Assembly (NCBI GenBank): GCA_005881995.1 | Contig: VBHV01000085.1 | Span: 1-5,393, forward strand | Source: Chloroflexota bacterium | Lineage (GTDB): Bacteria > Chloroflexota > Ktedonobacteria > Ktedonobacterales > Ktedonobacteraceae | DNA: 5,393 bases | Direction: 5' to 3' | Shown here: one piece after another, positions 5,309 through 5,393 of the stretch | How positions within the stretch are numbered: the stretch's first letter is position 1 | Layout of the letters: each line of letters starts with the position of its first letter | Notes under the pieces: model-generated | Seen by the model: the letters and a program-made list of their open reading frames with translations, nothing else | What the model was told of the DNA's origin: nothing | Databases searched by the model: none | Translations under genes and position numbers: made by a program

Positions 5309-5393
5309 TTAGTGTTCCTTCTCCTCCTGCCGTGCCTGTAAAAAGGACAGGATCAATGAGCCAATCAATACCCCTAGCAGCACAATCTCCATT
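5309..5393 (-). CDS. C-terminal end of a small or partial membrane protein
   Basis: On the minus strand an open frame enters from the right edge and ends at TAA (5311-5309). It encodes a hydrophobic stretch, EIVLLGVLIGSLILSFLQ, followed by the charged tail ARQEEKEH. This looks like one membrane helix with a short cytoplasmic C-terminus. An ATG at 5392-5390 would make a 27-residue protein, but the frame is still open at the window edge and no ribosome binding site can be checked, so it may equally be the end of a larger protein. It converges with the glycosyltransferase remnant, the two stop codons being 11 nt apart with no terminator between. Family not recognised. Confidence 0.5.
   Translation of the reverse strand, partial: MEIVLLGVLIGSLILSFLQARQEEKEH

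Noticed and set aside
5326..5345. CCTGT/ACAGG hairpin near the right edge as a terminator
   Set aside because: It lies inside the minus-strand coding frame and has no T-run after the stem.

Overview
The window reads as chromosomal DNA of a Gram-positive-like environmental bacterium, most plausibly a Ktedonobacteria-type member of the Chloroflexota. This is an inference from gene style (a cytoplasmic Hanks-type kinase, a TolB/PD40 propeller lipoprotein, an LCP protein with a very long Gln/Pro-rich cytoplasmic tail, roughly balanced GC); no marker gene fixes the taxonomy.

Layout, left to right. (1) 1-183, minus: 5' half of a RidA-family enamine/imine deaminase gene that leaves the window. (2) 184-306: spacer holding two inverted copies of a 25-26 bp palindromic element (REP-doublet-like). 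(3) 307-1281, minus: a complete soluble Ser/Thr protein kinase starting at TTG. (4) 1282-1418: spacer with a possible kinase promoter and a leader inverted repeat. (5) 1419-2618, minus: a TolB-like beta-propeller lipoprotein. (6) 2644-4608, minus: a LytR-CpsA-Psr (LCP) protein, also starting at TTG, with a ~235-residue disordered N-terminal region, one membrane helix and an external LCP domain. (7) 4609-4934: AT-richer non-coding stretch with a good intrinsic terminator on the plus strand but no gene in front of it. (8) 4935-5297, plus: the C-terminal third of a GT4 glycosyltransferase, truncated at its 5' end. (9) 5309-5393, minus: C-terminal end (or all) of a small membrane protein, convergent with the glycosyltransferase remnant.

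The main coherent unit is the minus-strand series LCP -> TolB-like lipoprotein -> kinase (-> RidA). LCP and lipoprotein genes are 25 nt apart and probably co-transcribed; the kinase follows after 137 nt and may have its own promoter as well. Working model (inference): the LCP protein transfers glycopolymer to the cell envelope, the lipoprotein propeller works on the outer face of the membrane, and the kinase, which has no sensor or membrane domain of its own, acts on cytoplasmic targets such as the Ser/Thr-rich LCP tail. The 5'-truncated GT4 gene next door is compatible with a former glycopolymer-synthesis neighbourhood that was rearranged. I see no CRISPR, tRNA, rRNA, transposase or phage gene.
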